A stretch of DNA of 64,000 nt, from positions 4,278,001-4,342,000 of the forward strand of contig BTPP01000004.1 of the NCBI GenBank assembly GCA_037102815.1, in the 5' to 3' direction. The notes below the pieces were generated by a model. The model ran no database searches. It saw only the letters and a program-made list of their open reading frames with translations, and was not told the origin of the DNA. Shown piece by piece: positions 57,979-64,000 of the stretch. How positions within the stretch are numbered: the stretch's first letter is position 1; the number at the start of each line of letters is the position of its first letter. A program made the translations under genes and the position numbers. Source of the stretch: Neurospora intermedia (Eukaryota; Ascomycota; Sordariomycetes; Sordariales; Sordariaceae).

Positions 57979-60900
57979 AATGAGATGACATGTGGGATGA
58001 AAATGAAATATCAAGGTCAAGACTCACCGTCCAATGAATGGCTCAAGGTGAGCAAGGTGTGGTGGTGGTGTCCCCGTACAGCCAAAGGGAAGTCTCTTTA
58101 GTATGCAAGCCAACCAAGGTCGCCGGTACCTTGCGCTAGACAAACACACGCACACACACACCACTGGAAGAACACACACGGTGCAATGGTAGGTGACTAC
58201 TAGCGGCCGCCTAAGCTGGTCCGTGTGGTCCGTGTGGTCCGTGGACTTTTTTGGCGGGGGACGAAGTATCGAAATAATATGTATGGAGGGGTCTGGACCA
58301 GGCGGTCAACTCCCGGTCTCGTCGTCTTGAAATAAAAAATGAAAAAGCAAGTAGCCAAGTATCGGAAGGTGGTGACGTTGAAGGGCAGGCAGGTAGGCAG
58401 GCAATTTGCAGTGTGCTGCCTCTCAGGTGCTGTGCTTGAGGTTGTGCCTGAGTGTTCTGTTGTTGGGGTGTCAGAGTCACGGTGTCGCCCGGATTGGTGG
58501 TTGGTTGGAGTAAGAGCCAGAGGTCGGTCGGTCGGGTCGTGCACGCGCAGCAGCAGCAGGGCAGCAGGGCGCAGGTTGTAGTAGTAGGGCGGCGTCGGAT
58601 GGGCGATGGCGGGCAGTGGGAGGTTCGGGTGGAGGGCAGCGGCCTGTCTATAAAGAATATTGGTTAGTAAATTTATAGACAAGCCGGCACTTCCCAACGT
58701 TCCTCCCTTCTCAAATTTTAGCGCGATCCACGTCCGCCCATTGTACCCCTGCCATCCATGCGCCTCCCCAATTGCACCTCATCGCCCCCAGTCAAGTGCG
58801 GCCCACCGCGGCCCCTGATTGGCCGTCCGCTCTCATGCCCCAGTTCGTTTCTCCAGTCAAGAAGGAAGGAGTGCTTTTGCTTTGAGCTTCATCACGTTTT
58901 GCCCTGAGCTTTGCCCTGTGGCCCTGCTGCCATGTTTGGCCGTGGTGCACGGTCGAAAGGGCTTTTGCATTCTCGAACTTGACTTTTTGATTCTTTTCCC
59001 TTTTCCCTTTTTCCCTTTCATTTCCTTTCCTCACACATCTGCCCAGTCCATCCATCAACTACTATGCTTACTTAGGATCCTATTTTCATGTTGTTGCCTT
59101 TTACCATCTCACCTGTTGGCAAACCTAACCAGCTGAATGGACTTGGAGTCAAGTCGGATGACGGAGATGCGTGCTTGCTTGCCTGCCTGCCTTAACTCTT
59201 CGGGATAAAGCCCAGTGCGACCCAATGACGAATAGCCGGCAGAAAGGCTGCGCTGCAAAACACAGGAGACCTAGGGCCTACGTCTGGCCTACCTAAGTGA
59301 TCACTCCGCCATCACGGTCCGAGGCCTGGGCTGCCTGCCTACCTCTACAGAGCCGGAGTGGATGTCTTCCAGAACTCCCGCTCTGTCCAGTCACATATCG
59401 GAAGTCGTACACTTTTTGTTTGCATTCGGGAGTACTCCGGCCCTCGACCTCCCATCCGTTTCCGGACCTGGGTGGGTATCGATATGACGACTCCCGATAA
59501 CTGTCTTGACCTCACTTTTTCCCGAAAAAGCCGACCTTTGTCCACGGAGTAAGCAGTCAAGTGCTGGTGAGCTTCTTGCTTTCCCCGCGCATCCAGGACT
59601 GGGCTCGTCTCGGTCTCGGCTTGGGTCAGCTGCAGAGCAACCTACGTAGTGGTAGGTATAAATATATAAACCCAGGCCCCCGGGTCGGCTCGACCCGTCA
59701 CTTTGCAGTTTTGCTACTGCCCTGTGCAGGGTCACGATATCAAATGTGAGCAGTCCGGCTCGTACAGTCACTGTTCGTGGGGAAGCCATGGAAACAATAT
59801 CATCTATCTATCCGCGTCGGCTCGCTGTTGTCGATACTCGAGGATGTGCACAAACTTATAAGTGCGAGGAAAGGTTTGTCCAGCTGTCATGGCGCGGCGC
59901 GAAACGAAAAAGAAGCCATGATGCGGTACACGGTAGTGCAGCATAAGCAAGCTGGCGACGCACCCCATGGCCCATCATCTGTCAAGCGTGTGCCTGATCC
60001 ATATCAAAGAGAGGCTTCGGCCGGCTTCTTGCTGTGAGACTCCGAAATCAGGAAAGCCGTATGATTGGGGATATCTCGGTACTGTGCCCTTGTTGGTGAC
60101 TGTCTCGCCCGTCATGCATTCAGTTCGGATGTTGCCGCCGTCGCCGCCATCTTGTGACCAACAACACCAAGGTACTCAGGAAGCAGCCTCAAATTGCAGA
60201 GCGGTAACGAGGGCACACCTGATGGCTTGTAGAGTTTGTAACAAAGGTTGTTTGGCGATGATAATCTCAACGCCTTGCCTTGTATGTCCAGAAAGAGGTT
60301 GAAGTCAGACATTTCGATGCAGGTTTATACGCGTGTACTGGTCGAACGGCCCAAGGTCGTGTGTACGTACAGGTATGTAATCACGGACAATCTCCACGCG
60401 GGATCTGCGACACAGGAGCCATTCAAAAACAATAACGACTTGGTCCCTTTCCCCTTTCAGTGTTGTTTGGAGTATCCGTCTAGAACCAGACGGTTCTCGA
60501 ATAGATTACTGACAAACTTGACCTATCGAGAAAGGCAGCATCCAGGGCACATGGGCGGTTACTATGAGGTCTTTGTGAGGTTGCCGCACCGCAGGGACAG
60601 TGGAGCAAGCTAAAAACAATTAGGTTCCCGTCTCAAGTGGGGCGTGGGAACGTCCACTGATCATTTCAAAGTCTGGGGTCCCTTGCTGCTCCCCATTCGG
60701 GCACCATTTCGGTCCCAGGCGAGAGCCACCAAAGAGAGTCGAAAGCCTCGAACAGATTTTTCTCGTCAGTCTCTCTATTGGAACCCCAACTCCAGACGAG
60801 AAAATGCGGGACGTTGGATGTCTCCATTCACGAAAATGACGATTGGCTGTCCTGAGAATGGAGGGCGGAAAACGGACACTTGTTCCGAATATGTCGTACA

Positions 60901-61700
60901 CTAGATGGAGACAACAAATAAACTCGCCGGGCGTTGGAGGAGCAACCCAGACGAGGTCCCAGATATCAACTACACTGGGTGTGAACATGTGGCTGTCCTT
61001 GGTTCTCCTCACTGTCTCTATCGCCTTATGTTGGAACTTGGCACCATTCTACACAAGCTGTATGGGATCCATTATGTACAGCAATTTATCGTGGTGTTGA
61101 TTTTGTGGTGTTGCTGCTGCTCCAGCATCACAAGCCGAGACTGAGAGAGTAGCATCAAGCGCACTAGGAGCTCTGACGGATGCAGCTACGTACTGCCAAC
61201 CTGCCACGCGTCTGTCGCGACACTGGCAATTGAACTTGGAGCTGAAATACATACATGGCTCGAGGTTCAACAGTCCCAATCATCTCAGTTCGTGGACTGT
61301 CAGTCTTGTGCTTCAATTCTGATGACAGTTTCTGTCTTTGGAAAGCCTATCACGCAAAGCTACCAAACCATGTCGCGCAAACGGAGGCTTTGAATCATGA
61401 AAGAGCTTTGCTTTAGTTCCCTCCCGTCATCCTTCCTACGTTTCGCCATGTCACCGAATCCATCACAAGCTGCTTTGGGAACCCAGCCCAGCCTGCTGCT
61501 TGGTCAGAGCACGTGATAGGTCTAGGCGTTTTGTTCTACCGCCATAGTCATAGCGGCCCGAGCGCCTTTTGGAGAGCTCACTCCCGCGCTGCGACTCTGG
61601 CCCTGGTGCCGCCTGCTGTCGGTGCTTGCCTGCGGGAGAGAAGTGGAAATCCCCTGCCTGCAAGAGGGGAGAGCGCGCGACAGGGGAACCGTCCGGCGAG

Positions 61701-61706
61701 ACGCGT
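61701..61706. promoter_or_regulatory. MCB (MluI cell-cycle box) upstream of smc3
   Basis: ACGCGT, the core recognised by the MBF factor in yeasts, lies about 440 bases before the smc3 start. Cohesin genes are G1/S-regulated through this box in yeast. A single hexamer can occur by chance, so confidence is low. Confidence 0.3.
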
Positions 61707-62146
61707 TGAAAGTGAATTACTACCTTCTTCGGTATCGTCACCCGCCAGCGGCCAACACCCCCCCTCAGGTGTGAACTGTGTCCAGAACCGAAACTTGCCC
61801 TGATCAATCACAGTTTCCTCCCCACATCGCGACAATTGGAAAGGGTCGACGACTCCAGCATTCTCAACGACGAACGCCCTTTCGCGCCCCGCGACCGATG
61901 GATGCGAACCAAACGATGCAAACAGAGACGATCCGATTCCCACTCTTGACCTCCGAGCTCTCGACCTGAACTCTGTGCCTTAACCCTTGTTGCGCAAAGT
62001 GATGCGCGCAGCTGTCTACATAGTCTACTAGCTAGTCTATTGTTGTATTCCCATTGGTCTATATTCCATCCCACTTCAGCGTCTCTTCAACATCAAAGTA
62101 GCTGCCGCCGCGCTGTCGTCCAGTTGACGACGACAAAACCGCAACC

Positions 62147-64000
62147 ATGCATATCAAACAGATTATTATCCAGGGCTTCAAAAGGTGCGTCGCATACTCG
62201 TCTACTATGGCTCTACGTCAACATCAGTCCATCGTTTTGGGTGTGGCGCGCGCCTGGCGCATGGAAGCAGGTTGAAGCCGGTGCTGACTTTTGACACTTC
62301 CACGACCAGCTACAAGGAGCAAACCGTAATCGAACCCTTTTCCCCCGGTACCAATGTTATTGTTGGTCGCAACGGTTCAGGCAAGAGTAACTTCTTCGCC
62401 GCCATCCGATTCGTCCTCAGCGATGCCTACACCAACATGAGTCGCGAAGAGCGCCAGGCCCTGCTTCACGAGGGTTCGGGCTCGGCCGTCATGTCAGCAT
62501 ACGTCGAGATCATCTTCGACAACACCGATAAACGCTTCAGCGAACCCGGCGACGAGGTCGTCATCAGGAGGACGATCGGTCTCAAGAAAGATGAATATTC
62601 AGTCGACAAGAAGGTGCAGACTCGTGCCGATGTCCTCAAAATTCTGGAAACGGCCGGTTTCGCCAAAGAGAACCCCTTCTACATCGTTCCCCAAGGTCGC
62701 GTCGCAGCCATCACCAACATGAAGGAAAACGAAAGACTCAACCTGCTCAAGGAAATTGCCGGTACCAACCTTTACGACGACAGGCGCATACAGTCGCTGA
62801 AGATTATGGCCGAGACAAATAGCAAGCGCGAGAAGATCGACGAGTTACTCGAGTACATCAAGGAGCGTCTTAGTGAACTGGAGGAGGAGAAGGACGAACT
62901 CCGCGACTTCCAAGAAAAGGACCGCGAACGCAGGTGTCTCGAGTACGCCCACTGGCACCGCCTACAGGAGACCAACAACAACACTTTGGAGCAGATCGAA
63001 GAGGTGAGGCAGGGAGGTGCTGGCGCAACGACCAAGGACCGGGTCCAGCTCCAGAAAACAGAAAAGGAAATTGCTGCCCTCGACCACAAGTTCCAGGAGC
63101 TGAAGCAGACTCTTGAGCTCCTGGCCATCGAACGGCGCCAGTTGGATGAGGACAGGAAAGACACCGCGCGTTCGCAGGCAAAGGCAGAGCTGAAGCTGAA
63201 GGATCTCGACGAGACACGACATTCGCGCGAGAAGGCCCAGCAGCAACAGGAAGCGGAGCTGAACGAGGTCAGGCGAAGGATCCAGGCTGCCGAGTCAGAG
63301 CTCGCCAAGATCACACCAGACTACGAGAAATGGAAGAAGGAGGAGGAAGAAGTGGCAGCCGCAAGGGATCTAGCGGCCACTGGTCGTACCAGGTTGCTGA
63401 CGAAGCAGACGCGAAGCTCCCAGTTCAGGACAAAGGCCGAGCGCGATGCTTTCCTGAAGAGCGAGATCGAGGAGACGACCATGCAGCTTGCGAACCAGCG
63501 GGCCAATGAGATGGATGCGAAGGAACAGGTCACGCTGGTCGAGAACTCGATCAAGCAACTAGAGAAGGAGATCCAAAACATCCGTGACAGGCTCGAGGGA
63601 TACGGCGAGGACCGGTCATCAATCGCCGAGAAGCTGACCAAGGCTCAGGAGGCCAGGGAACACTTGTACGAAGAGCGAAAGAGACTGCGTCGTGAGGAGG
63701 ACAAGCTCAGTTCTTTGCTTGCGAATACCCGTGCAGATAGAGACAACGCCGAGGCGGACCTCTCACATGCCATGGATTCGGCGACAGCAAGGGGTCTAGC
63801 AGCGATCAGACGCCTCAAGAGAGAGCGGGATATTCCCGGTGCCTATGGTACTCTGGCAGAGCTTATGAACGTGCCAGTAGACGCTTACAGGCTGCCGGTC
63901 GAACAGGTGGCGGGTAACAGCCTTTTCCACTATGTCGTCGACAACGAAAAAACGGGCACCATGCTGTCCGAGTATCTCCACAAGAACTATGGCGGTCGTG
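62147..64000 (+). CDS. smc3: Cohesin subunit SMC3, N-terminal part (runs off right edge)
   Basis: Exon 1 (62147-62184, MHIKQIIIQGFKS) joins exon 2 (62310 onward) across a 125-base intron with a GTGCGT donor. The Walker A site is GRNGSGKSN at about residues 32-40 and a typical SMC3 block follows (RFVLSDAYTNMSREERQALL; FYIVPQGRVAAITNMKENERL; EIAGTNLYDDRR). From about residue 170 the chain is a long coiled coil. The window ends at the beginning of the hinge (RDIPGAYGTLAELMNVP; VEQVAGNSLFHYVVDN). The lysines used by the cohesin acetyltransferase in SMC3 heads are expected near residues 105-115, where KK is present in DKKVQTRAD. With Smc1 it forms the cohesin ring that holds sister chromatids. Secure call. 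Confidence 0.97.

Larger units (their letters stand above)
57111..62146. other. Five-kilobase divergent intergenic region
   Basis: Long promoter region between mot1 (minus) and smc3 (plus). It contains a (GGTGAT)n repeat, (CA)n near 58142-58160, GC-rich patches near 58.5 kb and a cell-cycle box near smc3. The open frames inside (for example 58200-58697 minus, 60620-61012 minus, 61513-61803 plus) have no recognisable domain and no clean splice partners. Confidence 0.5.

Noticed and set aside
58200-58697. 165-codon minus-strand frame in the mot1-smc3 gap
   Set aside because: His/Thr/Pro-rich low complexity in a microsatellite-rich promoter region.
1-64000. Retroelements, viral insertions, CRISPR arrays or a secondary-metabolite cluster
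   Set aside because: I saw no reverse transcriptase, integrase, capsid or transposase motifs, no long terminal repeats, no spaced repeat array, and no backbone biosynthetic enzyme.

Overview
The window looks like nuclear DNA from a filamentous ascomycete, most probably a Sordariomycete. The evidence is short introns with GTAAGT/GTATGT-like donors, CTAAC-type branch sites and CAG/TAG acceptors, CT-rich leaders, C/G-ending codons in the real exons, and the gene set itself (siderophore transporter, PIR-type wall protein motifs, RMD1/DUF155, Mot1, Smc3). I assembled exon structures by hand and checked that each one stays in frame. Family assignments come from memory of motifs, not from a search.

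Left part (1-18.5 kb). A cytochrome b561-type membrane protein runs off the left edge. A secreted two-exon wall protein at 3.75-4.44 kb is followed, in the same frame and behind a TAG, by a well preserved run of PIR-like cell-wall repeats; this is the oddest thing in the window. An Nhp10-like HMG-box protein (minus) and the chaperonin subunit CCT8 (plus) diverge from a shared promoter. Then comes about 8 kb of gene-poor DNA with one tRNA-like Pol III unit, a 38-base A tract and scattered coding-looking relics.

Middle part (18.5-40 kb). This part holds a five-exon RING-PH-VWA protein of Ste5/Far1-like architecture, a siderophore-type MFS transporter with a matching iron-repressor GATA site upstream, a saccharopine-dehydrogenase-like oxidoreductase, an uncharacterised short gene, ribosomal protein eL43 with an 11-base micro-exon, a RING+PHD protein resembling PHRF1, and mitochondrial ribosomal protein mL46.

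Right part (40-64 kb). This part holds a five-exon CAF1-family nuclease homologue that appears to have lost catalytic acids, RMD1/DUF155, a 1108-residue protein I do not recognise, the TBP-displacing ATPase Mot1, and the 5' part of cohesin SMC3, which runs off the right edge. The genes are mostly unrelated housekeeping loci. I saw no biosynthetic cluster, CRISPR array or recognisable transposon.
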